IMG/VR virus record: IMGVR_UViG_3300009285_010022
Location: 1-47,010 of that record
Strand: one strand, 5' to 3'
DNA from: a virus
DNA length: 47,010 nt
Shown one piece after another: positions 1 through 9,456 of this stretch. The position numbers were made by a program, and so were the translations under genes. Each line of letters opens with the position of its first letter. The first letter of the stretch is position 1. The notes under the pieces are model-generated. The model was not told the origin of the DNA and did no database searches. It saw only the letters and a list, made by a program, of their open reading frames with translations.

Positions 1-2715
1 TTTTTCTGTAGATAATTTAAATTCATCACTACCATTAGCTCCGGCAATAAGAGCATGGGTAAATTCCTTATAATCTTTTTCAGCTATGCCTATTTGCACA
101 TCAAATTCTCTCATTTTCAAAGCAAGAACTTTTAACTTTTTACTAGTATCTCCAGCTCCAACCTTAGACATTGTGGCATAAAAATCTTCTACGGTTCCAG
201 TTTTAACTCCTGAAGCATTTCTATTTGTAGATTCTCCTAATTCATATTTTGCTCTAGACAACAGATTATTTCTCTTCTCAATTAGAGTATTTATTTTCTC
301 ATAATTCTTAGCGACAGCTCCACCTATATTATTAAATCTTTCAAATTGTGCAAATACTCTATCTTGAACAGAAGCTCCACCCTCTTGTACAATGAAAAAT
401 TTACCAAAAGTTGTTGCTATGCTAGATATGATATTTGAATATTGAGTCATCCTAGCTGAAGTAATATCAGTCTTTTCACCTAACATCTCTTGTCTGTAAT
501 ATGCCGAGGTCAATGCTTCTGTAAATTTTGATGTTGCAAGTGCAGCATCTCTTTTAACCATCTGTAATCTTTCAATTACAGTTGACATATTATCATATAT
601 AACAACAATTCTATTTAATCGTTCAGGGTCTTCACTTATTGGGCCACCTCCTCCAGCTCCACCAGCAGCTCCTCCTCCAATTGCCGCAACTGAAGCTACT
701 TTAGTTTGAGCAGAAGCTCTACTACTTTTTTCAAGAGAATTCAATCTCTGTTTAATAGCTTCTAATTCTTTATTTCTAGCTATGAGTTGATCCATTAACT
801 TAACTTGTTCTTCTGTAAGTTTACTATTTTCTTTAGCAAGTTCATTTTCTTTTTGAAAACTTTCAGCAACTCCTTTAACCTCAGTGGCAGACACATCCAT
901 CCCACTAGGGGAGAAAGTTCCAGTTCTAGTTGCTCCTATTAATGATTTTACCTTGCCAATAGGAACACCTAATTGTCTCGCAGTTCCTATTTGGTAGATC
1001 ATCTGTTGTAAAACAGTGTACATGCCTTTTGGATCGGCATATCCTGTTTTCCAATCAATAATTAATTTTTCAAATTGCTTGCCAAAATCAACCAGCAAAT
1101 CTAAGGTTCCTGTTATGGCTAATCCTCTTTGTTTCAAAGTAGTCATGAATTCTTTAAATTGACTTTTATCTCCTATAACTGTTCGCATTTGCTTAATAGT
1201 TGTTCTCAAATATCTCTGGGCTGATTCTTTCAGTTCTCCTTGTATATCTAATCCGCCACCGGGCTTAATCATAGTTAAGGCTTGAATTGGTTTCTCAAGT
1301 TCAATTCTTGTTGATTGTAACCCTTTGGCTATGGCATCTATGTCACCTCCAAATGCTTTAACAGCTCTTTCTCTTAGCATTGGAAAGAAATTCCTACTCC
1401 ACGTAATAAATTCTCTTTCTAGATTTCCGGCAGCTCTTTCTATTTGTTCTTTAATCTTAGGAGCTTCTGGATTAACACCTCCTTTGCTTAATCCTTCTGA
1501 AACCATTGCCTTAAATGCTGCTGAAGCTGACTTGGCTTCATTAGCCATATTGATAGCAAATTGTTCAGTCTTATATGCTTGACTTGTTATCATTTCAATA
1601 AAACTTTCGCCAATTATGCCACCTTTTCCAACCCCTAAATGTTTAAGAGTTTCTTCAATGGCCTTATGAGTAACAGTACCTCTGAACAATCCCAAAGACT
1701 GTATTTCACCAGGAATTGCTTCGGCATATGTTGATTTAGTGGCAATGCTGGAAAGTTCTGATGCTGAAAAAACTCCTGATAAACCTTTTTCCATTTGAGA
1801 AACTAATCCTGATATATCTCCTGATTTCTTATCAACCATTTGCTTCACAAAAGCATCCATTTCTTGTGAAACAAATCTAACTTTATTTATATATTTATCA
1901 AATGCATTAATGGTTTCTTTATCAATACCTCTTTTTTCTACATCTTTGGATAATCTTTCTATCATCCCTCCAGACATTCCAGACCAATTAATATACGATG
2001 ATGGAGCACCACCTCCTCCACCCACACCAATTCCAGTTAGAGCTCTAGCCATTGCAGAAGCCCCACTTTCCAACCCAGGAGATGACATCAATGTAACAAT
2101 TTTTTCTAAAAGAGAAGCCACTGAAGTTAATTCATCTTTAGTATTAGCTATATCTTTGATTGCTGTGACCATTGTTCCGCCCTGCCCGAATCTTGCAGCA
2201 GCTTCAGACAAGGACTTAAAAAATGTAGATGCTTTTTCAGTATCCCCTCCAGCAGAAAGAGCCTTAACTATCCCTGCCATCTCTTTAAAAACTTCTGTTA
2301 CTCTTGAAATGCCGGCAGGATCTTTTATCGATCCAGCAGCTTTGTTTAACTGTTCTACAACTCTAGTAATAACAGTCATAGAATTTTCAGCCACTGTTAT
2401 GCCCTTGGATATTTTTTCGAATGATGTAGATATGGATTTAAATGCTTCTAGGGTACTTTTTTCTTTACCTTTTTTACCAAACTCTCCAAGAGTTGTTATA
2501 AATTCTTTCAACATAGTCGTAGCTGTTCCAAAAGCAGTAGCCCCTCCCTTACCGCTCATCTCAGTCATGGACTGTAGATCTTCCATTGCTCCCCTAACAG
2601 AAGCAACAGCATCATTTATTTCTTTTATATCTTTCTTAAATCCTGCCACTCCTGATTGCATCTCATTTCTAAGAGTAACAAGGAATTTAATTTCTCTTGA
2701 TTCTACTTTTCCCAT
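1..2715 (-). CDS. Tail tape measure protein (3' part beyond window)
   Basis: Open for 905 codons from an ATG and running off the left edge, so the C-terminus is missing. The product is largely predicted helix and coiled coil with heptad-like stretches and two Gly-rich hinges, near residues 225-232 and 680-690. No enzymatic domain is visible in this part. The position, immediately downstream of the tail tube and the chaperone-like genes, is the standard place for a tape measure, which sets tail length and is injected with the DNA. The call rests on position, length and composition, since tape measures share little sequence. SD GGAGATGATTC lies just upstream. Confidence 0.82.
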   Translation of the reverse strand, partial: MGKVESREIKFLVTLRNEMQSGVAGFKKDIKEINDAVASVRGAMEDLQSMTEMSGKGGATAFGTATTMLKEFITTLGEFGKKGKEKSTLEAFKSISTSFEKISKGITVAENSMTVITRVVEQLNKAAGSIKDPAGISRVTEVFKEMAGIVKALSAGGDTEKASTFFKSLSEAAARFGQGGTMVTAIKDIANTKDELTSVASLLEKIVTLMSSPGLESGASAMARALTGIGVGGGGGAPSSYINWSGMSGGMIERLSKDVEKRGIDKETINAFDKYINKVRFVSQEMDAFVKQMVDKKSGDISGLVSQMEKGLSGVFSASELSSIATKSTYAEAIPGEIQSLGLFRGTVTHKAIEETLKHLGVGKGGIIGESFIEMITSQAYKTEQFAINMANEAKSASAAFKAMVSEGLSKGGVNPEAPKIKEQIERAAGNLEREFITWSRNFFPMLRERAVKAFGGDIDAIAKGLQSTRIELEKPIQALTMIKPGGGLDIQGELKESAQRYLRTTIKQMRTVIGDKSQFKEFMTTLKQRGLAITGTLDLLVDFGKQFEKLIIDWKTGYADPKGMYTVLQQMIYQIGTARQLGVPIGKVKSLIGATRTGTFSPSGMDVSATEVKGVAESFQKENELAKENSKLTEEQVKLMDQLIARNKELEAIKQRLNSLEKSSRASAQTKVASVAAIGGGAAGGAGGGGPISEDPERLNRIVVIYDNMSTVIERLQMVKRDAALATSKFTEALTSAYYRQEMLGEKTDITSARMTQYSNIISSIATTFGKFFIVQEGGASVQDRVFAQFERFNNIGGAVAKNYEKINTLIEKRNNLLSRAKYELGESTNRNASGVKTGTVEDFYATMSKVGAGDTSKKLKVLALKMREFDVQIGIAEKDYKEFTHALIAGANGSDEFKLSTEK

Positions 2716-2718
2716 GAA

Positions 2719-3570
2719 TCATCTCCTACCAATCCTACGACTAGGCGGTCTTGTTCTTGTTACTGAAGGGCTTTTCTGTTGTGACTTTTGCTTCAACTCT
2801 TGTTTCATTATATCACTTTGTTCTGATAGCACTATCATCCTAGCAGTATAGAAATAATTAGTCTGGTCTAAAGCTCCTCCTCCGAAAGGAAGAGACTTAG
2901 ATGATTCTATATAATTAATAAGATTAGTTAACTTAACAGCCCTTGATGATAGCATCGAAACAGGACATCTTGTAATAGAACTATTCTTTGGATTATCTCC
3001 AGGAAAAATAAATTTGAAATGAGGTTTAGTAATCTTCCCACACTTGGGACACTTGCTATTATCTGTTTCTATATTGCAATTAAGACATCTATTGGGCATA
3101 TCTCCATTACAATTCCTAGCTACGAACAATTTTCTTTCAATACAAGTATCACAACTCCACAAATCTTGTTTATCTGATTTGCTAACAAAATCAGACCATC
3201 TTGTGACAAATTTTACTTCATTAGCAACTTCTTCACTAACATCAGAAATATCCATTATGTTTTCAAATATTTCAACCTGATTATCATACTTAATTGCACC
3301 TATGTTAGAAAAAGAAAATGGGATAACTTCGCCATTTTCATAAACGAAGTTATCCCATCCAACAAGGCCAGCTTGCAAAATCTTCAAGGTGAATTCTCCT
3401 AATTGTTGCTGATTGTTTTCCCTATCAGGAGAACCCTCCTCGCAAGACTTAAATTCAAAAACAGTTAGAGGTTTTATTTTAAAAATAGTTGGAGTATCAT
3501 CGTCATCATCCTTACAAACATAATCAAAGATGGTTCTTGGATCTAATCTTTTTAAAATAGGAAATTTCAA
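2719..3570 (-). CDS. Tail-assembly-chaperone-like protein with zinc-ribbon extension
   Basis: The first ~110 residues are paralogous to the next gene upstream: both share DYVCKDD, T-x-F-K and G-W-D-N-F-V-Y followed by an E-x-I-P-F/Y-S segment, which recalls tail assembly chaperones of siphophages. The rest has about eight Cys in CxxC pairs (CDTC, CLNC, CPKC; residues ~138-185), suggesting one or two zinc ribbons, and a basic tail ending RRIGRR. The start is a TTG with GGGGTGG upstream. In lambda-like phages a chaperone is extended by programmed frameshift; here the long form is a separate gene. The chaperone role is inferred from position before the tape measure and from the N-terminal pattern. 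Confidence 0.6.
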   Translation of the reverse strand: MKFPILKRLDPRTIFDYVCKDDDDDTPTIFKIKPLTVFEFKSCEEGSPDRENNQQQLGEFTLKILQAGLVGWDNFVYENGEVIPFSFSNIGAIKYDNQVEIFENIMDISDVSEEVANEVKFVTRWSDFVSKSDKQDLWSCDTCIERKLFVARNCNGDMPNRCLNCNIETDNSKCPKCGKITKPHFKFIFPGDNPKNSSITRCPVSMLSSRAVKLTNLINYIESSKSLPFGGGALDQTNYFYTARMIVLSEQSDIMKQELKQKSQQKSPSVTRTRPPSRRIGRR

Positions 3571-3586
3571 AGAACCACCCCATAAA

Positions 3587-3937
3587 TTACGCTTCTTCAG
3601 TACCTCTAATATGATTAGCTATTTCATCCCTCTGTGCTGGCGGAATACAAGAGAAATTTTCTACACTATAAGGAATCTCTTCTCCGGTATCGGCGTAAAC
3701 AAAGTTATCCCATCCTTTAAGTCCCATTTCAAGAGCCTTGAGCGCTGTAGTTCCAGTCAAGAACTTTTCAGACCTAGTAGCACCTACTCCTGAAACGTCA
3801 TACAAAGCATCTTTAATCTGGGCTTGTTGTTTTGAATCCAAATACTGGACCTTAAAAATCGTTTGTTCGCCAATAGGCAAATCTCTGTCATCCTTACAAA
3901 CATAATCATGTGGGGTATTAAAACGTACACCTTTCAT
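3587..3937 (-). CDS. Tail-assembly-chaperone-like protein (short paralogue)
   Basis: A protein of 117 residues beginning MKGVRF, with DYVCKDD near residue 11, a middle T-A-L-K-A-L-E segment and G-W-D-N-F-V-Y-A-D-T-G-E-E-I-P. The shape fits tail assembly chaperones, small proteins that coat the tape measure during tube growth. I chose this start because the paralogue begins a similar distance before DYVCKDD and GGAGG lies 11 nt upstream; an ATG at 3946 is the alternative. The frame stays open upstream to 4207 and would add about 90 hydrophobic residues starting MKLLPIIFFILT, which I consider more likely untranslated or a separate small membrane peptide. Confidence 0.6.
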   Translation of the reverse strand: MKGVRFNTPHDYVCKDDRDLPIGEQTIFKVQYLDSKQQAQIKDALYDVSGVGATRSEKFLTGTTALKALEMGLKGWDNFVYADTGEEIPYSVENFSCIPPAQRDEIANHIRGTEEA

Positions 3938-4207
3938 AGAATCCATAGCCTCCGTAATGAAATTAAGTTTTAATATTTTTAAGCAGATCTTAAAGATATA
4001 CCCAAATTCAAATGTATCTACTTTTGATTGTGCTATTTTGATCACCCTTTTTATCAATTCTAACTTGCCAAGGTAAATACATAGCACAACAACCCTACCG
4101 ATAAAATCCGAATATATCTCTGCTAATCTGCATAGCCTCCAATTAGCTGCCATTAACGAAAATGTCAAAATAAAAAATATGATAGGTAATAATTTCATGA
4201 TTAACAA

Positions 4208-4239
4208 TGCTGGGATTAGCTATGACACTAATCCCAGCA
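4208..4239 (-). terminator. Stem-loop after the tail tube gene
   Basis: Perfect 12-bp inverted repeat (TGCTGGGATTAG / CTAATCCCAGCA) around an 8-nt loop, lying 7 bp after the stop codon of the tail tube gene. The minus strand continues TTGTTAATC rather than a long U run, so this is probably a partial terminator or an mRNA-stabilising hairpin that keeps the abundant tube message separate from the genes below. Confidence 0.6.
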
Positions 4240-4246
4240 GTTAAAG

Positions 4247-6271
4247 TTAGATGTGAGCGGTGTTGTTTGTCAAGGTCATTCTAAGTTCAGGAATTGAAGC
4301 ATCATCATCATACAATGCGTTAAAAGGATAATCAGTTGTAATGATGTCAGGACCTCCAGCAACTGGAGTTGTTCCTGAATATTTGATATTAGGAAATCTC
4401 AAGACCAATCCATAATGAACAGAACTTGAACCAATATATTCGTCAGATATAAGATTAACTGTCAAGTCACCAGCAACCTGATTAACGAACATACGATAAA
4501 TATCAAGATCGTCAAACTCTAGAGACATGCTTCCTTCAACAGTTCTTTGTTGAGGAACCAGAGCAGCTCTTTGTCGCTCACCAATATGATATTTATCGCC
4601 ATAGAGATTATTAGTAAGTGTGAAATTAAAACCCATGATGCCTTGAGCTACTGCACCAGAACCATCACCACGATCTAGAGTAACTGATCCTTGGAATCCT
4701 GTAAATGATTCTTCAGTTTCATAAGTGGCTCCGCTTGCCTCATCTTTAAAGGTACTGATACTCCAAGTATCATTGGCTGTAAGAACAGTTGTGCTAAGTC
4801 CTGGAAACATTACATCAAATCCAGTATCAACTCCAGCAGCATTTAGAATATCATGCCAAGTATTATTAGTGATTAGTGTAGTGGCAGACCAATCAGAACC
4901 ATTAATAGAGCCCTTAAATACAGCATGAGCCCCGTCAATAGCTCCGCCAGTGCTTACATCCACATATACAGTTCCACTATTACCTGCATCTGTTCCAATA
5001 TAATTTCCACGGAAAAGAGGTTTAATGGTAGCACTAATAGCCATTGTGATAACTTGGTCAGAAGTAGTTACAGGTTCATAAGTATCATCAGCAAGACCCG
5101 TTGTGGCTACCGATCCATCAACTCCACCATACCTGATTACATTAAAATAACCAGTATAATACTCTAGAAATTCAAGAAATCCTTGTACAGTAGAGACATC
5201 ATAGTAATAACCATCATGCGTATGATGCCCACGTTTTAGGGAAAATCCAAATTTCCAAACTTCACTTGCACCCGCTCCAGTCTTATAAGTACAAACATCA
5301 AGAGCCGTATTTATATCAAGAATAGAACTGGCATTTCCAGATGCATCCCTAACAGCACACAATGGAGCAATCCATCCCGTATTACTTCCAACAACAGCAG
5401 GATCGCCACATGTACTTGCTCCCTTAAACATCAGGTTAGTTGTTCCAGTAACAATCTCTCCAGGATTAACAGTCAAAGACAACGAATTAACTCTACCACC
5501 ATAATAATTAAAAGCTGCAACATCACGACCAACTTCAAGAGTCAACCCTTGTGGAACATCAGCAGCACAATCAATCACATGATCATAAATGCCGTAATTA
5601 TACCAAATCGGGAAAAACTTCATATGAGTAGTATCAGCCGCATAAGCAGGAACTTCAATAGCAGTACAAGTTTCTACCAATCCTGTAAGATCACCACTAG
5701 GGGTAAAATCAGCAGTACCCGGAATCTTAACAGCAGCAGTCTTATCTGCAACTGAAAAATAGCCACCACCAACTCCAGTAGTACTATCACCCCACGGTGC
5801 ATAACACACCCAACTATCAAGAGCATCAAGAGCGGCTATGAGTTCTGCTTGGGTATATTCCAAGGTAAGATCTATATGATCCCCAGCAGTAGTTCCGGCA
5901 GAGCTGATGGCATTTGCAGCGATCGTTACAGTTACGTCAGTATCAGCGCCTACATAAATAAGAATTGCACAAATATCACGCCTCTTGGTTCTTTTTTGGC
6001 CAAGAGCATGTTTGAAAAGAGTTCCAAATCCAGCAGGAGCCAACTCAAAACTAACATCTCCAGCCGCTTGTTCAGTTCCTGTTCGTTGTTTATGAATAGC
6101 TCTATCGGCACGTAGTGAAGCACTAACCAAGTTAGTATATTCACTGACAATACCTTCGCCAGTAAACTCAAAAAATTTATTAGGAGGGCTGACTGGATAG
6201 CCCCATCGGGTTTCTTCGGCTATCCCGATCTGAGCCTTACCACCAACCGCTGGTCCGACCGTATACACCAT
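4247..6271 (-). CDS. Major tail tube protein
   Basis: A protein of 674 residues, beta-rich with many Thr, Ser, Gly and Asp. The N-terminus carries a pattern I associate with phage tail tube proteins: an E-F-T-G-E-G-I-V strand, L-R-A-D-R-A-I, G-D-V-S-F-E-L and G-F-G-T-L-F-K-H-A-L-G (residues ~35-92). A similar half-domain returns near the C-terminus (F-T-G-F-Q-G-S-V-T-L-D-R, then R-T-V-E-G-S-M-S-L-E-F). At nearly twice the usual length it probably carries inserted Ig-like or decorating domains between the tube halves. SD GAGG precedes the ATG. The gene lies between tail-completion genes and the chaperones, as expected. Confidence 0.75.
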   Translation of the reverse strand: MVYTVGPAVGGKAQIGIAEETRWGYPVSPPNKFFEFTGEGIVSEYTNLVSASLRADRAIHKQRTGTEQAAGDVSFELAPAGFGTLFKHALGQKRTKRRDICAILIYVGADTDVTVTIAANAISSAGTTAGDHIDLTLEYTQAELIAALDALDSWVCYAPWGDSTTGVGGGYFSVADKTAAVKIPGTADFTPSGDLTGLVETCTAIEVPAYAADTTHMKFFPIWYNYGIYDHVIDCAADVPQGLTLEVGRDVAAFNYYGGRVNSLSLTVNPGEIVTGTTNLMFKGASTCGDPAVVGSNTGWIAPLCAVRDASGNASSILDINTALDVCTYKTGAGASEVWKFGFSLKRGHHTHDGYYYDVSTVQGFLEFLEYYTGYFNVIRYGGVDGSVATTGLADDTYEPVTTSDQVITMAISATIKPLFRGNYIGTDAGNSGTVYVDVSTGGAIDGAHAVFKGSINGSDWSATTLITNNTWHDILNAAGVDTGFDVMFPGLSTTVLTANDTWSISTFKDEASGATYETEESFTGFQGSVTLDRGDGSGAVAQGIMGFNFTLTNNLYGDKYHIGERQRAALVPQQRTVEGSMSLEFDDLDIYRMFVNQVAGDLTVNLISDEYIGSSSVHYGLVLRFPNIKYSGTTPVAGGPDIITTDYPFNALYDDDASIPELRMTLTNNTAHI

Positions 6272-6307
6272 GATTAAATACCTCGCAAAGTAATGGGTGA
6301 AAGTAAC

Positions 6308-6326
6308 AGTGATTGCGACTCACTAA
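6308..6326. repeat. 19-bp repeat copy A (inverted partner at 9419)
   Basis: AGTGATTGCGACTCACTAA, exactly reverse-complementary to 9419-9437. It is itself a weak hairpin (AGTGA/TCACT). It lies in the leader of the tail tube gene. With a few mismatches the similarity extends into a neighbouring TTAGAA block. Confidence 0.75.
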
Positions 6327-6336
6327 ACATTCTAAT

Positions 6337-6798
6337 CTAAGTAATCGTAGCTATCGTAGCCTGATAAGGTGCAGTGAATGTTATTCTTGCAGATGCAAGC
6401 AATGTTCCTGATCTTAGCCTTGGAATATAAACACAATTTCTGAAAACTGCCCTTGTGTTTACCAGCCAATTATTAAGAGACGCTTTTTGGATCAACCTAT
6501 TTGAAACCCTATACGCATGTTCCATAACCAAATTTTTACGAATATCTGGACTAACAGAAGAATGGTAATACCAAATTTCACCAACAAATACCAATTCATA
6601 TCGGACACTTATGCTGCCTAACGTTCTAGGTGTCCCCCATATCGAAGAACATGAAATAGCAATTGATGGATAACTTGGAACAATCAAAACATCTTCTGTA
6701 TAGATTTCTTTCAACCCCAAAGAAGCCATATTATCTTCAAATATAACCTTGGTATTCAACACAAAATCTCTAACCATGTCATCTGTGTTAATTGTCAT
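6337..6798 (-). CDS. Tail terminator / completion-like protein
   Basis: A protein of 153 residues starting MTINTDDMVRDF. It has an N-terminal helix, then beta strands, and ends in a long strand RITFTAPYQATI. Position just before the tail tube and after the connector genes, and the size, fit a tail terminator or neck completion protein (HK97 gp10 / lambda gpU position). I do not recognise a decisive motif. The ATG overlaps the stop of the upstream gene by 4 nt, with SD GAGGGC. Confidence 0.45.
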   Translation of the reverse strand: MTINTDDMVRDFVLNTKVIFEDNMASLGLKEIYTEDVLIVPSYPSIAISCSSIWGTPRTLGSISVRYELVFVGEIWYYHSSVSPDIRKNLVMEHAYRVSNRLIQKASLNNWLVNTRAVFRNCVYIPRLRSGTLLASARITFTAPYQATIATIT

Positions 6799-8174
6799 TC
6801 TATGCCCTCAACCTTCATTATTATAGAATTTCTGAAATGGTTAAACACAGATTCATAAATATCATTTCTGCCAAACATTTCATTGCTGATAATTGACCTT
6901 ATGTTAAATATTAAATCTTGAGACACTCCAATTCTAGATAATGATCGAGTAATATCATCAGAAAGGCTAAATATATATTTCATCCTATACTTATGTTCTT
7001 CTATTTTTGTATCAAAAACATCTATTTTACCAGCCCTGTTTTTAAACTCATCAATGAATTCAAATCTTTCAAATGATTCATATCTTGGATAGGCATCCAT
7101 TATCATATTCTTGCAATCATTAATATAGAAATTATTTAAATGTTCAAGAACATCAATTTCACTTGACACATTAAGTGTTTGTCCCATAGATTCTACAATT
7201 CTACTTAGCACAGGATCCTCAACCAAATCCATACTTGAGATATTATCTCTTATTGTTTGAAGTTTATTAGTTAGAAACTCTAAATCAACCATATATATTT
7301 CATCAAGCATTGAAATTAAACCAACAATATTTTTGAAATCTCTTTTGCTTAAAAGCTCAATAGTTGAATTAAGATTTGATTCTATCTTTACAATCATTCC
7401 AGATATAAACAGGACAATTTCCTTAAATTGACTATCAGTAATATCTCTGAAAAATTTAAATGCTCTTGATTTGCTCAATATTTCATTTTTGCCTATTGCT
7501 TCTATGATTGAATTTATATTTCCTGATACATTATTTAGCATAGTCAACGAATATGACAATAATTTTCTAGCTAAATTAAGAATATTCTCTCCGGCCATTA
7601 TTTCATCTTGATGGGATAAAAAATAATCTTCAAGAGCATCTGCTAAAACGCTTCTTGCTGAAGATATTGCAACATCATCATATATCAACTCAGCCAATTT
7701 TCTAGTATCCTCTTGTCCAACTAAAGCGAGTTCACCAACATTACTTAAAAAATCTTCAAGAGGACTAAGATCAATAGAAGCTCCAGACTTTCCTCCTCTG
7801 ATTATTGGCTCACGTTTTTGAATAGCCTTAACACCTTTGAGTTTTGCAACTTGACCAATTGATGTTAATCTCCAAGCTCTTTCCTCGAAAGCCATTGAAT
7901 CTAACATACTTCTTATGACTTCATCAGCTTGTTCTCTTGTTAGATCAGGATTATTTTTAATCCAATTTTCAATATCGTATAACTGAGCTTTATCTTCTAG
8001 ATCTCCTTCTTTATACATTTCTTGTTCATATATTTGTTGCCCAATATAGTCATATCCAGCCTTGCCTTCAGGTTCACCACCAGGACCGTATATTGTAAAT
8101 CCATAGGAAGAACGTTCTTCACTACTAGATGAAAAATATTCTTTCCACGATACAAATCCTGGTTTCTTAGCCAT
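6795..8174 (-). CDS. Phage structural protein of unknown function (neck region)
   Basis: A protein of 459 residues, highly helical and Asn/Ile/Ser-rich after residue 150, with a polar N-terminus containing a Gly-Pro-Gly-Gly loop and several possible coiled-coil stretches. The gene overlaps both neighbours slightly (ATGA-type joints), so it is co-translated with the connector and the tail-completion gene. Its place suggests a head-completion or minor structural role. No family recognised. Confidence 0.5.
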   Translation of the reverse strand: MAKKPGFVSWKEYFSSSSEERSSYGFTIYGPGGEPEGKAGYDYIGQQIYEQEMYKEGDLEDKAQLYDIENWIKNNPDLTREQADEVIRSMLDSMAFEERAWRLTSIGQVAKLKGVKAIQKREPIIRGGKSGASIDLSPLEDFLSNVGELALVGQEDTRKLAELIYDDVAISSARSVLADALEDYFLSHQDEIMAGENILNLARKLLSYSLTMLNNVSGNINSIIEAIGKNEILSKSRAFKFFRDITDSQFKEIVLFISGMIVKIESNLNSTIELLSKRDFKNIVGLISMLDEIYMVDLEFLTNKLQTIRDNISSMDLVEDPVLSRIVESMGQTLNVSSEIDVLEHLNNFYINDCKNMIMDAYPRYESFERFEFIDEFKNRAGKIDVFDTKIEEHKYRMKYIFSLSDDITRSLSRIGVSQDLIFNIRSIISNEMFGRNDIYESVFNHFRNSIIMKVEGIE

Positions 8175-8977
8175 TACGATTCCTGTTCATTGAAATCTTC
8201 GTCATACTCAACATCAACGGCATCGATTTCACCCTTCATGCCTTCAACACCTTCGGCCTCAGTTATGCCAACTTTCTCAAACAAAGGCTCCCTAGATACG
8301 AATCTGGCATGTTTAGTAGCCTTTCTTAACCTTACGCCTGAAAGTGAAGCTAAATAAGTCCTGATCATTTCACTCGATAGATTAGAATATCTTTTGATAG
8401 CAGGAGGAACATCTTCGGTATTAAGATTCGAAAATACTGAAGAAAATATTAGATTAGCTGACTGGTACATGGATGCCCTAGCTATTAGTGCTGGAACTTC
8501 TGTAAACTCCAATTCATCGCTATCGATCAATTCATGTAATTTCCCGGTAATTATAGCATCGGCATCATTTATAAATTCATCGCCATCATCTGTTGCTATA
8601 TTTGAATCAGTTCTAAATTTGAATTTATCACCAGATTGTGGAGTTCCAGTCCACATTGCAGTGCCAATGGTTACAATACCACTAGTAGAAGTGAAACTAG
8701 CAGATGTGTCACCATTTCCATCAGGAGAACTTTCATCCTCTCCACGATAAAGAGTAAAAGCAGTGCCGGAAGTGAATTCTATCCACCAATGTTCACTTCC
8801 GGCATAGCTTGTCACAATACTAGTTATTCCCTTAAGAATACCGCTACCTTGATTAGTAGAATAGGCTTTCGGTATCTCATATGCATCGGAAAATCTAACC
8901 TTATACTGGTTATTCCCAGATGCATTACTGAGAACACTTAAAAGTCTCTTAACATCATCAAGATCGCAATAAGCCAT
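8174..8977 (-). CDS. Head-tail connector (adaptor) protein
   Basis: Starts MAYCDLDDVKRLL, the opening typical of gp6/gp15-type head-tail adaptors, where the first helix is followed by a helical bundle. Here a beta-rich insertion (residues ~25-110, Gly/Ser/Thr-rich with W-W-I-E-F) separates it from the helical second half, which has D-A-D-A-I-I-T-G-K-L and L-I-A-R-A-S-M-Y-Q-S-A. The tail is acidic. It would form the ring between portal and neck. SD AAGGAAA. Confidence 0.65.
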   Translation of the reverse strand: MAYCDLDDVKRLLSVLSNASGNNQYKVRFSDAYEIPKAYSTNQGSGILKGITSIVTSYAGSEHWWIEFTSGTAFTLYRGEDESSPDGNGDTSASFTSTSGIVTIGTAMWTGTPQSGDKFKFRTDSNIATDDGDEFINDADAIITGKLHELIDSDELEFTEVPALIARASMYQSANLIFSSVFSNLNTEDVPPAIKRYSNLSSEMIRTYLASLSGVRLRKATKHARFVSREPLFEKVGITEAEGVEGMKGEIDAVDVEYDEDFNEQES

Positions 8978-8978
8978 T

Positions 8979-9383
8979 TTAGAGTTTCCTTAGAAAGGTG
9001 ATAAGTTGTCTCAGTTTATTGCCTTTAATACTTTTAACATAGTTATCTTTGCAACCAAGATCAATAGCCATTAATCGTAATTCTTTATTTTTCTTTTCTT
9101 TCAAATCATCATCAATTTCTGGTTCTGTTGACTTTGGGGTACTTTTCATATCATAATCAAGTTCATCACCAAAATCCATATCTTCTCTGCTTTTTTCCAA
9201 ATCATCAGCATCTACAATTCTAGCTATTCTTATTTTCTTATTTGAATCCCTGTGAAATTGTTTAACTTTCTTTTCAGCAAGTTCGACAAGATACTTGGTA
9301 GGGACTAATTCAATATCACCCCTATCATAAATCTTGTCACCAATTGTAAACCCTGGAAAAAGAATTTGAACTGCTTGTTTCAT
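8979..9383 (-). CDS. Small head-region protein, function unknown
   Basis: A protein of 134 residues. The N-terminus (V-Q-I-L-F-P-G-F-T-I-G-D-K-I-Y-D-R-G-D) looks like a short beta hairpin, followed by a helix, a highly acidic linker (residues ~68-95) and a Lys-rich C-terminal helix. It lies between the capsid and connector genes with SD GGAGGGC. Small FI-like or head-joining proteins occupy this slot in other phages, but I see no diagnostic motif. Confidence 0.5.
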   Translation of the reverse strand: MKQAVQILFPGFTIGDKIYDRGDIELVPTKYLVELAEKKVKQFHRDSNKKIRIARIVDADDLEKSREDMDFGDELDYDMKSTPKSTEPEIDDDLKEKKNKELRLMAIDLGCKDNYVKSIKGNKLRQLITFLRKL

Positions 9384-9418
9384 CTGAAATGCCCTCCAGC
9401 ATTTAGTATTTAGAACAC

Positions 9419-9437
9419 TTAGTGAGTCGCAATCACT
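9419..9437. repeat. 19-bp repeat copy B (inverted partner at 6308)
   Basis: TTAGTGAGTCGCAATCACT, the exact reverse complement of 6308-6326. It lies just after the major capsid gene stop; on the minus strand it forms a TAGTGA/TCACTA hairpin with a 7-nt loop. Confidence 0.75.
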
Positions 9438-9456
9438 ATGGTTATGATAACTTCAA

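Noticed and set aside
1325-2851. Plus-strand open frames under the tape measure and other structural genes
   Set aside because: They lack SD sites and look like reverse-strand shadows of the minus-strand genes.
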